Positions 53,634 to 62,299 of a stretch of DNA of 64,000 bases are shown piece after piece; positions within the stretch are counted from its first letter, which is position 1, and each line of letters opens with the position of its first letter. The stretch covers positions 992,001 to 1,056,000 of the forward strand of contig NZ_MDJS01000001.1 in the NCBI RefSeq assembly GCF_001705515.1. The letters are read 5' to 3'. The translations under genes and the position numbers were made by a program. Below the pieces are notes generated by a model. That model saw only the letters and a list, made by a program, of their open reading frames with translations. It had not been told where the DNA came from and searched no databases. Source of the DNA: Mucilaginibacter sp. PPCGB 2223. Its GTDB lineage: Bacteria; Bacteroidota; Bacteroidia; Sphingobacteriales; Sphingobacteriaceae.

Positions 53634-53890
53634 ATATTTTGTTATCTTTTGTGTGTTCGTCGTATATTTTAGAGTCGACAAGTTAACCGGGCTGTTGTAT
53701 GCAACAACCTATTAAACTAACAACTCGATAATTTTTATGAATTTTTACAGTCGGGTCACGCAGTTAACTTGCTTATTGTTCAATCATTTAGGGATGATTG
53801 AATGACGCCTAAACCTGTCCGATACCCTTAAAACAAAGTTAATTATTAAGGTGTCCCGCTGTTAGCATTACTTATAAACATTGCCCCTTG

Positions 53891-53899
53891 TTATCCACA
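53891..53899 (+). promoter_or_regulatory. Perfect DnaA box (TTATCCACA)
   Basis: TTATCCACA is the high-affinity DnaA-binding consensus. It lies about 260 bases upstream of nrdB. DnaA boxes control nrdAB transcription in E. coli; a single box can also occur by chance. Confidence 0.5.
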
Positions 53900-54056
53900 A
53901 AACGACTGGTTATTTTATGAGTTGTATGGCTATAAAAGGGGTTTTAGTTAAAAGTTGAAGTTGTTAAAAAAACTTTTCACACTTGCTTTTTCAGCCAAAA
54001 TTGGGTATATTTAGAGAAATAGAAACACGAACCAAAAGGCCTGGAACCAAGACCTG

Positions 54057-54081
54057 AAATACCCATAAATACCCATGTGTT
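54057..54081 (+). repeat. Direct repeat copy 1
   Basis: A 25-base sequence built of AAATACCCAT units and ending ATGTGTT. It matches 54186-54210 at 23 of 25 positions. Confidence 0.75.
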
Positions 54082-54185
54082 TTGCCGGACAAAACTAAGA
54101 ACTAAGAATCAAGAGGTAAGAACCGAGCATAGCGAATTCATTTACTCAATTAAAAAACAAATCAATGAGTAAATAATTAAGACTA

Positions 54186-54210
54186 AAATACCGATAAATA
54201 CCTATGTGTT
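54186..54210 (+). repeat. Direct repeat copy 2
   Basis: The second copy, 129 bases from the first, with two substitutions. It lies 81 bases downstream of the stop side of the BamA-like gene 54291-55580. Confidence 0.75.
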
Positions 54211-54290
54211 GTAAATTGAAAATCAACTTTTAAACATCACCACATTGAAATCTTTCAACCGAAAAAATGCCTACTATTTCCCCCCTGCCC

Positions 54291-55580
54291 TTAAAAAACC
54301 TCGCCTAAATTGACAAAGAAGCCGCGCGAGCCCTGCGTGCCTATGCCGTAGTCGATACATAGGTTTGTATTAGAATGTTTATTGACCTTGATGCGGATAC
54401 CCGCACCGCCCGCCGGAATAATATGCTGAAGATCGTCGGCTTCGGTTGCAGATGTTGGTGGCACCAGGTTGGTAGAATAGTTAGCGGCATTACCAAATAC
54501 AACGCCTCCTAATAGTCCGTTACGTGTTATACCGAACCGGTACTCGGTTTCCAGGTACAGCATGTGCCTGCCCCTGAAACGGTTAATGGGATAACCACGG
54601 CCAGTATTATTATACATATCCGCGCCTACGCTGGGCAGATCGAGATACGGAGGTTTACCGTCGAGGATCAGCCAGTTGTAGTTCCAGATGGCTAAAACGT
54701 TGTTGGAGTTTTTTGAAAGTTTAATGTATTTACGGATATCAAATATGACCGACGTATAGTCGACATTGCTACCCAAAAACATATAATTATTTCTGAAAAC
54801 GGTATTAATAAAAGTTCCCTTTAGTGGGTTTTCGGGGTTAGTTCGGGTATCATACAAAAAGTTAAAAGTATAGCCCGATGATTTGGTTGTGGGCGACGTG
54901 GTGGTTTTAACACCGGTGTAAATTTCGTATTCGGTCAATATAGGCTTCTTTTTCTTTTTAGCCTGAACGATGTCTTCCACTATATTATAGTGTATATCCA
55001 GGTTATAGCCGACACCGACGTAAAAGTGCGGTACTACCTTACGCAGCACGGTTTGGTATATACGCAGGTAGTTATAGGTAATAGGATCAGGGCGGTGCGT
55101 GGTAGTTGTATCGCCTAAGCCATAAGTTATATCCGGATATTTTTCGATGCGGAAATCGGAGACAAACTTATAGTTATCCTGGTTGGCCCAAAGGTTTGAT
55201 TGTATGAAAAGGATGCTCTGCCCTTTCGAATCATATAGTATCTGCGAGTTGATGACGGATACATTTAAACTATGATCTTTTTGCGTATAGAACGTACCCA
55301 GCCCGCTTGCACCAACCACCAGGCCTGTAGATAAGGTATAGCCAATAGTGGGGACAAATGATAGATTCAATTTGGGATCGGCTTTAACAGTGCTGTCTTT
55401 TTTCTTTTTCTTAAAGATATTATGGATGATATCGATCACATCCCGTTGTTTGGATGAATCGGCCACGAAAGCGGTTGAAGGAGCCTTGAATTTATTTACC
55501 AGTGTATCCGGGATTTGACAGCCAAAGGCATATTGCGCCATGGTGCAGCAGCAAAATAATAACAGCGTACAAAAGCGCAT
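54291..55580 (-). CDS. BamA/TamA-like outer-membrane barrel without POTRA domains (copy 2)
   Basis: 429 residues. Signal peptide (1-20) and a periplasmic linker with KQRDVIDIIHNIFKKKKKD (about 45-63), then an Omp85-type barrel: LYDTRTNPENPLKGTF, GRGYPINRFRGRHMLYLETEYRF (the R-F-R-G motif at the barrel tip), ending NLCIDYGIGTQGSRGFFVNLGEVF. Lacks POTRA domains, so is not BamA itself. Such short surface-antigen proteins are common in Bacteroidota and poorly understood. It is 105 bases downstream of a close paralogue on the same strand. Confidence 0.85.
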   Translation of the reverse strand: MRFCTLLLFCCCTMAQYAFGCQIPDTLVNKFKAPSTAFVADSSKQRDVIDIIHNIFKKKKKDSTVKADPKLNLSFVPTIGYTLSTGLVVGASGLGTFYTQKDHSLNVSVINSQILYDSKGQSILFIQSNLWANQDNYKFVSDFRIEKYPDITYGLGDTTTTHRPDPITYNYLRIYQTVLRKVVPHFYVGVGYNLDIHYNIVEDIVQAKKKKKPILTEYEIYTGVKTTTSPTTKSSGYTFNFLYDTRTNPENPLKGTFINTVFRNNYMFLGSNVDYTSVIFDIRKYIKLSKNSNNVLAIWNYNWLILDGKPPYLDLPSVGADMYNNTGRGYPINRFRGRHMLYLETEYRFGITRNGLLGGVVFGNAANYSTNLVPPTSATEADDLQHIIPAGGAGIRIKVNKHSNTNLCIDYGIGTQGSRGFFVNLGEVF

Positions 55581-55684
55581 GGGTTCAGGTCAAGGTTTAT
55601 AATCAGGGTAAACGATCAAAACCGATCGTTATTAGTGCATAAGACTATTGGTTTTGTAAAGAGTTTATTACGTCGTAAAAATAA

Positions 55685-56914
55685 TTAAAAACCTTCGCCC
55701 AGGTTAACAAAAAAGCCGCGCGAACCGTCAATGCCCACGCCATAATCTACACAAATGTTAGTATTGGAGTGCTTGTTTAGTTTAAGGCGCAGCCCAGTAC
55801 CTGCTGCCGGGATGATCTTTTTAAAGCCACCGGCCGGATATTCGGGAAAACTTTGCGCATTGGTAAATAATACCCCGCCGAGCAGGCCGCTTTTGGTCAG
55901 GGTGAAACGGTATTCGGCTTCAGCGTACAACATATCCTTTCCCGTAAAACGGCCTATCACATATCCCCTGCCTGATGTGGTATTCACATCCCAGCCCGTA
56001 CTCGGCAGGTCGAGATAAGGTACCTTATCGTCATAAGTAAACCACAGATAGGTCCAGAATGCCAGTACATTATTGTTATGCTTCGACATGGGTACGTATT
56101 TGCGCAGATCGATAATGAGCGACTGCCAGTTTTCGTCGCTGCCTAAAAACTTAAAGTTTTGCCTCAATATAATATTCGCGTAGCCGCCGCTAAGTGGGTT
56201 TACCGGGTTGCCCCTCCTGTCGTAAAGCAAATTCAGGTTCAAGCCTGATGAGCGCGTGGTATAAGGCTTGCCGTATTTGGCAAGGTCGCTCACAGTACCA
56301 TCCAGGTTACCTTGTTCAACAAAATTGGTATGGTAATCCAGGTTATACCCCAGGCCAATATAATAATTAGGTATCACTTTCCGCGAAAGCGTGGCATAGA
56401 GCTTTACGTAGTTAAAATCTATCGGGTCGGTTTTATCGGGCGTAGTAAAACTACCGAAGCCAAAAGTGTTGGTGGGATATTTCAGCCAGCGGAAATTCAC
56501 TACCAGATCATACGCATTGTTTTTTGTCCAGATGTTGGCAATTGAAGTAAGCGAACGCTGGTTTTTGGTATCGATAAAACCACTTGCGCTGATCACTGAC
56601 ACATTGGTTTTGCTCTTATCCTTATCATTATAAAACTCGACATTGCTATTGAGATTAGCGCCAAAACCTGTGGACAGTGAGTAACCCGCCGAAGGCACCA
56701 CCGAAAAGTTAAATTTTTTTGCCTGTTCGTTTTTACCGGCATTTTTACTTTTCATTAGTTTGTGCAGCACATCGACCAAATCGCGCTGCCCTGACGAATC
56801 TATAAAAGCATGCTTTGCCGGGTCGATATTATTTGTTTTATGCGCGCTGTCACTTTGTGCTTTCAGCTTAAAACAACAGGATAGTAAGAAGATCAATAGT
56901 AAATATTTATGCAT
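55685..56914 (-). CDS. BamA/TamA-like outer-membrane barrel without POTRA domains (copy 1)
   Basis: 409 residues, same plan as its neighbour: signal peptide (1-19), SSGQRDLVDVLHKLMKSKNAG linker (about 41-60), barrel with LLYDRRGNPVNPLSGGY, GRGYVIGRFTGKDMLYAEAEYRF and the end NICVDYGVGIDGSRGFFVNLGEGF. The R-F-T-G motif replaces the R-F-R-G of its neighbour. The two genes are a tandem duplication. Lies divergent to tig. Confidence 0.85.
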   Translation of the reverse strand: MHKYLLLIFLLSCCFKLKAQSDSAHKTNNIDPAKHAFIDSSGQRDLVDVLHKLMKSKNAGKNEQAKKFNFSVVPSAGYSLSTGFGANLNSNVEFYNDKDKSKTNVSVISASGFIDTKNQRSLTSIANIWTKNNAYDLVVNFRWLKYPTNTFGFGSFTTPDKTDPIDFNYVKLYATLSRKVIPNYYIGLGYNLDYHTNFVEQGNLDGTVSDLAKYGKPYTTRSSGLNLNLLYDRRGNPVNPLSGGYANIILRQNFKFLGSDENWQSLIIDLRKYVPMSKHNNNVLAFWTYLWFTYDDKVPYLDLPSTGWDVNTTSGRGYVIGRFTGKDMLYAEAEYRFTLTKSGLLGGVLFTNAQSFPEYPAGGFKKIIPAAGTGLRLKLNKHSNTNICVDYGVGIDGSRGFFVNLGEGF

Positions 56915-57075
56915 AAGTACCCGCGGACGGCATCGGCATACCGGTTAGTTTAAAATTGGTTTCGCTAAACATACACAAATTCGGTAATAAAGCCATATTT
57001 CAATAACTGCAATTGCGACGAGTTGTTTTCTTTATCTATCGGCCAATTAGTTTATAATCAAATTAAAAAAATTAA

Positions 57076-57083
57076 TACCTTTG
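57076..57083 (+). promoter_or_regulatory. -7 promoter element (TACCTTTG) of tig
   Basis: Exact TAnnTTTG, 86 bases before the tig ATG, leaving a normal-length leader. Confidence 0.55.
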
Positions 57084-57169
57084 CGCTCCAAAATCAAACG
57101 ATACTGATCGTACCTTCAATCAGGTTTCGGTCAGTAAACAAATTGTATCATTAATTTTAGTACCGCATA

Positions 57170-58522
57170 ATGGATATTACTCAGGAAAAAATCGACAACC
57201 TAAATTCAATACTTACTGTTAAAATTCAAGCGGCCGATTACCAGGCCCGCGTTGAAAAAGCTATCAGGGAGCAAGCTAAAAAAGCAAAAATCCCTGGTTT
57301 CCGTCCAGGCATGGTACCTCCTGCACACATTAAAAAAATGTACGGTAAAAGCATTTTGGTTGATGAGATCAACAACCTGTTATCCGACTCGCTGAATAAA
57401 TATATCACCGATAACAGTATCGATGTTTTAGGTCAGCCGCTTCCGAAGGTTGATCCGCACAAGGAATTTGCCTGGGATTTCAGCGAAGATTTCGAATTCA
57501 ACTACGAATTAGGGGTTGCTCCTCCATTCGAGGTTAATTTTTCTTCGAAAGATGCCTTAACCCAATACGTGATCAAAGTTGATGACGAAACGCTTGCCGC
57601 ACGTATCAAAAACATCCGTCGCAGCTATGGCAAAATGACAAATCCTGACGTATCGGCAGACGATGATGTGCTTTACAGCGAATTAGTACAATTAGCGCCA
57701 AATGGTTCTGTTTTTGAAGGTGGGATCAGCAATACCACATCGGTTCGGTTAGACCAGGTTAAAGATGCCAAGATCAAAAAATCATTGATCGGTTTAAAAA
57801 AGGGCGATGTGCTTGAATTTGATGTTCAGAAAGCATTTGAAAACGATGCGGCTAAAGTTGCCGGATTGTTGAAAATTGAAGAAGAAGATGCTGCCGAACT
57901 GAAATCGAAATTTCAGCTGACAGTAAAGAACATCAACCGCCTGGAAGAAAGCGATTTGAACCAGGAGTTCTTTGACAAATTATTTGGTGCAGGTACGGTA
58001 ACTACCGAAGAGGAATTTAAAGCCAAAATACAGGAAGAAGTTGAAGCAATGGGCGCGCAGGATGCTGAGCGTAAACTGCAAAACGACCTGTACAACTATA
58101 CTTTAGAGAAGATCAAATTCGAGTTGCCCGATGATTTTCTGAAACGCTGGTTAAAAGCCACCAACGAGAATCTGACAGACGAAGAGTTGGAAAAAGACTA
58201 CGACAACTTTGCCAAAAACCTGAAATGGACCTTGATCGAAAACAAGATCATTAAGGATAACAAACTCGAAATTAAATACGAGGAAGTTTTTGAACTGGCA
58301 AAAAAACGTTTGGATGCACAATTCCGCATGTACAGCCCTACCCCGCTCAGCGAAGAGCAATTGGGTCAGTACACCGTGCAATACCTGCAAAACAAAGAGA
58401 ACGGAAATAAAATTTTTGAAGAAGTTAAGGCCATCAAAACCTTAGAGCATTTGAAAAGCATCGTTACCCTGAACAAAAAAGAGATCAGTCACGCCGATTT
58501 CAGCAAATTGCCTCAGGAGTAA
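57170..58522 (+). CDS. tig: Trigger factor
   Basis: 450 residues, somewhat longer than E. coli (432). An N-terminal ribosome-binding domain with the loop IPGFRPGMVPP (G-F-R-x-G-x-x-P signature at about 41-50), then the PPIase domain region and a C-terminal helical chaperone part. Bacteroidota forms have a diverged PPIase segment, and FKBP-type catalytic residues are not easily recognised here. It chaperones nascent chains at the ribosome exit. clpP and clpX follow on the same strand, a common gene order (tig-clpP-clpX), but a terminator after tig separates transcription. Confidence 0.95.
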   Translation: MDITQEKIDNLNSILTVKIQAADYQARVEKAIREQAKKAKIPGFRPGMVPPAHIKKMYGKSILVDEINNLLSDSLNKYITDNSIDVLGQPLPKVDPHKEFAWDFSEDFEFNYELGVAPPFEVNFSSKDALTQYVIKVDDETLAARIKNIRRSYGKMTNPDVSADDDVLYSELVQLAPNGSVFEGGISNTTSVRLDQVKDAKIKKSLIGLKKGDVLEFDVQKAFENDAAKVAGLLKIEEEDAAELKSKFQLTVKNINRLEESDLNQEFFDKLFGAGTVTTEEEFKAKIQEEVEAMGAQDAERKLQNDLYNYTLEKIKFELPDDFLKRWLKATNENLTDEELEKDYDNFAKNLKWTLIENKIIKDNKLEIKYEEVFELAKKRLDAQFRMYSPTPLSEEQLGQYTVQYLQNKENGNKIFEEVKAIKTLEHLKSIVTLNKKEISHADFSKLPQE

Positions 58523-58554
58523 CTGAACTAAACTTTTAAAGGATCATAAAATTG

Positions 58555-58588
58555 AAATGCCGGGCTTAGTTTCCGGCATTTTTTATTA
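58555..58588 (+). terminator. Intrinsic terminator of tig
   Basis: AAATGCCGG (58555-58563) pairs with CCGGCATTT (58573-58581), followed by TTTTATT. Confidence 0.8.
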
Positions 58589-58658
58589 TAAACATTTTTA
58601 CCTGCCGGCCACAATTCTATCAACTAAAAAATTTTAATTTACTACCATAATTTACCAG

Positions 58659-58681
58659 GGTCGGTTATATTAGCGCCGACC
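58659..58681 (+). promoter_or_regulatory. Inverted repeat over the clpP promoter region
   Basis: GGTCGG (58659-58664) and CCGACC (58676-58681) flank TTATATTAGCG, which contains a -7-like TATATTAG. It ends 16 bases before the clpP ATG and could be an operator or a 5' hairpin. Confidence 0.5.
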
Positions 58682-58697
58682 ATAACAATCAAGAACC

Positions 58698-59399
58698 ATG
58701 AACATAGACAAAAACGAATTCCGCAAATATGCTGTAAAGCATCACCGCATAAACAGCCTGGCTGTAGATGGTTTTATTTCGCGTGTCGAAAACAGCCGTA
58801 TACCATCCAGCATGACGCCATATATCATCGAAGAACGCCAATTAAACGTTGCCCAGATGGACGTATTCTCGCGTTTGATGATGGATCGTATCATCTTCTT
58901 AGGAGATGCTATTTATGATACCAACGCCAACATCATCCAGGCACAATTGCTATTCTTACAATCGGCCGATGCCAAACGCGATATCCAGATCTATATCAAC
59001 TCGCCTGGTGGTTCGGTTTACGCCGGTTTAGGCATTTACGATACCATGCAGTTCATCAGCAATGATGTGGCTACTATCTGTACAGGTATGGCCGCTTCGA
59101 TGGGTGCGGTATTGCTTTGTGCCGGTACTGCAGGTAAACGTGCCGCACTACCCCACTCGCGTGTGATGATCCACCAGCCATCGGGCGGTGCGCAGGGTCA
59201 GCAATCTGATATCGAGATCACTTACCACGAGATCACCAAACTGAAAAAGGAATTGTACCAGATCATTGCCGACCATAGCGGCGCCACTTACGAAAAAGTT
59301 TGGGAAGCATCAGACCGTGATTACTGGATGATTGCCGAAGAAGCCAAAGAATTTGGCATGGTTGACGAAGTACTGAAAGGCGCTTCTAAAAATAATTAA
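58698..59399 (+). CDS. clpP: ATP-dependent Clp protease proteolytic subunit
   Basis: 233 residues. The catalytic triad has normal spacing: Ser134 (GMAASMGAV), His159 (RVMIHQPSGG) and Asp208 (RDYWM). The N-terminus is about 35 residues longer than E. coli ClpP and may be processed. Peptidase of the ClpXP protease. clpX follows after 152 bases with its own -7-like box. Confidence 0.96.
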   Translation: MNIDKNEFRKYAVKHHRINSLAVDGFISRVENSRIPSSMTPYIIEERQLNVAQMDVFSRLMMDRIIFLGDAIYDTNANIIQAQLLFLQSADAKRDIQIYINSPGGSVYAGLGIYDTMQFISNDVATICTGMAASMGAVLLCAGTAGKRAALPHSRVMIHQPSGGAQGQQSDIEITYHEITKLKKELYQIIADHSGATYEKVWEASDRDYWMIAEEAKEFGMVDEVLKGASKNN

Positions 59400-59527
59400 A
59401 ACCGATGAAGCCGCCAGTGGTTTACCTGTATAGATAAACCACTGGCTATCATACATTTTAAGGTTAACTATCTGGTTATAAATAACAAGTATTATTACTT
59501 TTATAGTCAGGTTTAAACTTTTTAACG

Positions 59528-59535
59528 TATTTTTG
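59528..59535 (+). promoter_or_regulatory. -7 promoter element (TATTTTTG) of clpX
   Basis: TATTTTTG fits TAnnTTTG and ends 16 bases before the ATG at 59552, so clpX may be transcribed separately from clpP. Confidence 0.5.
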
Positions 59536-59551
59536 CACAAACTAATTATCA

Positions 59552-60790
59552 ATGACAAAAAACAGCAAAGAAATCAGGTGCTCGTTTTGTGGAGCAGGAA
59601 AGCAGGATTCTTTAATGCTGATTGCCGGATTGGACGCGCATATTTGCGATAAGTGCGTTAATCAGGCCAACGAAATATTAGCGGAGGAGTTAAAAGTCCG
59701 TAAGGTAAAAAACCCTAACCAGGCGGCTACCATACTCAAACCATACGAAATCAAAACCCACCTCGATCAATATGTTATCGGCCAGGACGATGCTAAAAAA
59801 GTATTGTCGGTTGCGGTGTATAACCACTACAAACGTTTAAACCAAAAGGTTGAAAAGGATGAAGTTGAGATCGAAAAATCAAACATCATTATGGTTGGCG
59901 AAACCGGCACAGGTAAAACTTTGCTGGCTAAAACCATCGCCAAAATATTAAACGTTCCGTTTTGCATCTGTGATGCCACTGTGTTAACCGAAGCCGGTTA
60001 CGTGGGCGAAGACGTTGAAAGTATTTTGACCCGCCTTTTACAGGCGGCCGATTATGATGTGGCTACAGCCGAACGGGGTATCGTATATATCGACGAAGTG
60101 GATAAAATTGCCCGCAAAAGTGATAACCCGTCCATCACCCGCGATGTGTCAGGCGAAGGCGTGCAGCAGGCTTTACTGAAAATACTGGAAGGCACCATGG
60201 TTAACGTACCGCCACAAGGCGGCCGTAAGCACCCCGACCAGAAAATGATCACCGTGAACACCAGCAATATCCTGTTTATCTGCGGTGGCGCGTTTGATGG
60301 TATCGAGAAAAAAATAGCTAACCGCTTACGCACACAAACTGTTGGTTATAAGTTTAAAAATGAAGATCACGACATCGACCTGAAAAACCTGTACAAATAC
60401 ATTACCCCACAGGATTTGAAAGCGTTTGGTTTAATACCTGAGCTGATAGGCCGTTTGCCTGTACTCACCTATTTAAATCCGCTTGACCGCGATGCTCTGA
60501 GTAATATTTTAACCGAACCTAAAAACTCGCTGTTAAAGCAATATAAAAAGCTGTTCGAATACGAAGGCATCAACCTGGAGTTTGAAAACGAAACCTTAGA
60601 ATTTATCGTAGACAAAGCAATGGAATTTAAACTTGGTGCACGTGGTTTACGCTCTATCTGCGAAGCTATCATGATCGACGCGATGTTTGAGTTCCCATCC
60701 AAGAAAGATGTAAAACAGTTAAACGTTACCCTGGATTACGCTTTGGAGAAATTCGAAAAATCTGATCTGAAAAAATTAAAAGTGGCCTAA
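59552..60790 (+). CDS. clpX: ATP-dependent protease ATP-binding subunit ClpX
   Basis: 412 residues. Zinc-binding C-x2-C ... C-x2-C ([14 protein letters not shown]) at the N-terminus, then the AAA+ module: Walker A GETGTGKT, Walker [19 protein letters not shown] pore loop and sensor-2 ARGLRSI. The ClpP-docking loop (IGF-type, usually L/I/V-G-F/L/Y) is represented by TVGYKF. It unfolds tagged substrates into ClpP. Confidence 0.96.
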   Translation: MTKNSKEIRCSFCGAGKQDSLMLIAGLDAHICDKCVNQANEILAEELKVRKVKNPNQAATILKPYEIKTHLDQYVIGQDDAKKVLSVAVYNHYKRLNQKVEKDEVEIEKSNIIMVGETGTGKTLLAKTIAKILNVPFCICDATVLTEAGYVGEDVESILTRLLQAADYDVATAERGIVYIDEVDKIARKSDNPSITRDVSGEGVQQALLKILEGTMVNVPPQGGRKHPDQKMITVNTSNILFICGGAFDGIEKKIANRLRTQTVGYKFKNEDHDIDLKNLYKYITPQDLKAFGLIPELIGRLPVLTYLNPLDRDALSNILTEPKNSLLKQYKKLFEYEGINLEFENETLEFIVDKAMEFKLGARGLRSICEAIMIDAMFEFPSKKDVKQLNVTLDYALEKFEKSDLKKLKVA

Positions 60791-60818
60791 AACCTGCTTA
60801 AAATTTGAAATAATACTC

Positions 60819-60849
60819 AAAAGCCTCGGTACTTCCGGGGCTTTTGTAA
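60819..60849 (+). terminator. Intrinsic terminator of clpX
   Basis: AAAAGCCTCGG pairs with CCGGGGCTTTT (one G-T wobble) with a TACTT loop, followed by TTTTG. Confidence 0.8.
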
Positions 60850-60938
60850 TATAAAAGGCATGTGATCTGAATATTAACAATATATTCAGCCATGGTACAT
60901 GTTCGATTTATTTATAACTTCATTATATAATTACGCAT

Positions 60939-61802
60939 ATGAACGAAGAAAAAGATATAAAAAAAGATGAAGGATTGCTTGAACAATCCAAAAAAGTAAG
61001 AGAGATACAATCCCCTGTCAAAGCAGGTTTAAAAACAAAAGATGCTATAGTCGCCAACTGGCTGCCGCGCTATACAGGCCGCCCGCTCGATGATTTCAGC
61101 GATTACATCATCCTCACCAATTTTTCGAAGTACCTGCAGATGTTTTCGGAATGGAACGATAATGCACCGATCATCGGCCTCGATAAACCTATGCAAAGTG
61201 TTACTGCGAATGGCATCACTATCATCAATTTCGGTATGGGCAGCGCGCTTGCCGCAACCGTGATGGATTTGCTTACTGCCATACATCCCAAAGCCGTTAT
61301 ATTTTTGGGCAAATGCGGCGGGTTGAAAAAGAAGAACAATGTAGGCGACCTGATCTTACCTATCGCAGCTATCCGCGGCGAAGGTACCTCAAACGATTAT
61401 ATGCCTGCAGAAGTGCCTGCGCTACCGGCCTTTGCCCTTCAGAAAGCTATCTCAACTACCATCCGCGATCATTCGCGCGATTATTGGACCGGTACCTGCT
61501 ATACTACCAACCGCCGCGTTTGGGAGCACGACCGTGCGTTTAAAAAGTACCTGAAAACTCTGCGCGCCATGGCAATCGACATGGAAACCGCTACTATATT
61601 CACCACCGGTTTTGCCAACAAAATACCGACCGGCGCCTTGCTGCTGGTATCCGATCAGCCGATGATCCCCGAAGGTGTAAAGACAGCTGAAAGCGATTCA
61701 AAAGTAACTGAACAGTATGTGGAAACACACCTGCGTGTTGGTATTGATTCGTTAAAACAACTGATTAATAACGGACTGACGGTAAAACACCTGAAGTTTT
61801 AA
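60939..61802 (+). CDS. amn: AMP nucleosidase
   Basis: 287 residues. The nucleoside-phosphorylase-like catalytic fold is complete: FGMGSALAATVMDLL, VIFLGKCGGLKKK, GDLILPIAAIRGEGTSNDYMP, AIDMETATIFTTGF and VSDQPMIPEGVKT. It splits AMP into adenine and ribose-5-phosphate. E. coli Amn is much longer (about 480) with an additional N-terminal regulatory domain; the Bacteroidota-type short form here lacks it. Followed by a bidirectional terminator. Confidence 0.9.
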   Translation: MNEEKDIKKDEGLLEQSKKVREIQSPVKAGLKTKDAIVANWLPRYTGRPLDDFSDYIILTNFSKYLQMFSEWNDNAPIIGLDKPMQSVTANGITIINFGMGSALAATVMDLLTAIHPKAVIFLGKCGGLKKKNNVGDLILPIAAIRGEGTSNDYMPAEVPALPAFALQKAISTTIRDHSRDYWTGTCYTTNRRVWEHDRAFKKYLKTLRAMAIDMETATIFTTGFANKIPTGALLLVSDQPMIPEGVKTAESDSKVTEQYVETHLRVGIDSLKQLINNGLTVKHLKF

Positions 61803-61822
61803 GCTCCCGAGCAGGATATCCT

Positions 61823-61857
61823 AAAAAAGGGTAATGATTCTCATTATCCTTTTTTTC
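61823..61857. terminator. Bidirectional intrinsic terminator
   Basis: An imperfect stem AAAAAAGGGTAATG / CATTATCCTTTTTTT with a short loop (ATT), ended by T runs in both directions, between the convergent amn and XRE genes. Confidence 0.7.
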
Positions 61858-61859
61858 TT

Positions 61860-62213
61860 TTACTTGCCTTCGGCTTTTAGCTTAGCCAAAATATTCTCAA
61901 ACTCCTTCTCGTAGCTCCGCATCCTAACGTGCAACAGCTCTACTTCGGTGCGTAATATCTGTATCTCGGTAACCAGCTTGGTAGCGTCTTTGCCGTCGAG
62001 CTTCTTTTCGCCGGTACCTAATATCAGCCATTCGGGCGAATAACCTAATTCGTGGCAAGCCGAACGGATCACAGTAAAGTTAACATCCCGATCGCCAGAG
62101 AGCATGAGACTTACCAGCGACTGCGACACACCGCATATTTTGGCAAATTTACTTTGGCCGCCACAGGCTTTTATAACAATGCGCAAGCGCTTTAATAATT
62201 GAGTATCCGACAT
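61860..62213 (-). CDS. XRE-family transcriptional regulator with C-terminal coiled coil
   Basis: 117 residues from the ATG at 62213 (MSDTQLLKRLR); the ATG at 62234 adds seven. A helix-turn-helix of Cro/CI type: GGQSKFAKICGVSQSLVSLM (about 19-38), continuing through GDRDVNFTVIRSACHELGYSPEWLI. The tail (75-117) is a likely dimerising coiled coil (LVTEIQILRTEVELLHVRM). A perfect palindrome overlaps its promoter (62261-62274), suggesting self-regulation. Confidence 0.85.
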   Translation of the reverse strand: MSDTQLLKRLRIVIKACGGQSKFAKICGVSQSLVSLMLSGDRDVNFTVIRSACHELGYSPEWLILGTGEKKLDGKDATKLVTEIQILRTEVELLHVRMRSYEKEFENILAKLKAEGK

Positions 62214-62260
62214 CGTAACAGTTTGTAACATCACAGCTTGTAATTGCGACGCTCGTTGGT

Positions 62261-62274
62261 ATTACAAATGTAAT
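62261..62274 (-). promoter_or_regulatory. Palindrome ATTACA-AA-TGTAAT over the -7 element of the XRE gene
   Basis: ATTACA (62261-62266) and TGTAAT (62269-62274) form a perfect inverted repeat with a two-base centre. On the minus strand it contains TACATTTG... reading TACATTTG at 62272-62265, an exact TAnnTTTG box. Related half-sites TGTAAC (62224-62229) and TGTAAT (62239-62244) lie downstream in the leader. Confidence 0.6.
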
Positions 62275-62299
62275 AAATATTTACGAACCCGTATTACTA

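Larger units (their letters stand above)
53634..54290. other. Long intergenic region upstream of nrdB
   Basis: 657 bases with no convincing gene. It holds the small palindrome TGTTG-TATG-CAACA (53693-53706), CAATCAT-TTAGGG-ATGATTG (53781-53800), a perfect DnaA box (53891-53899), a low-complexity AAGAA/GAACC-rich stretch (54094-54130), and a 25-base direct repeat (54057-54081 and 54186-54210). The nrd promoter must lie here but no perfect TAnnTTTG was found on the minus strand near 53650-53750. Confidence 0.6.
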
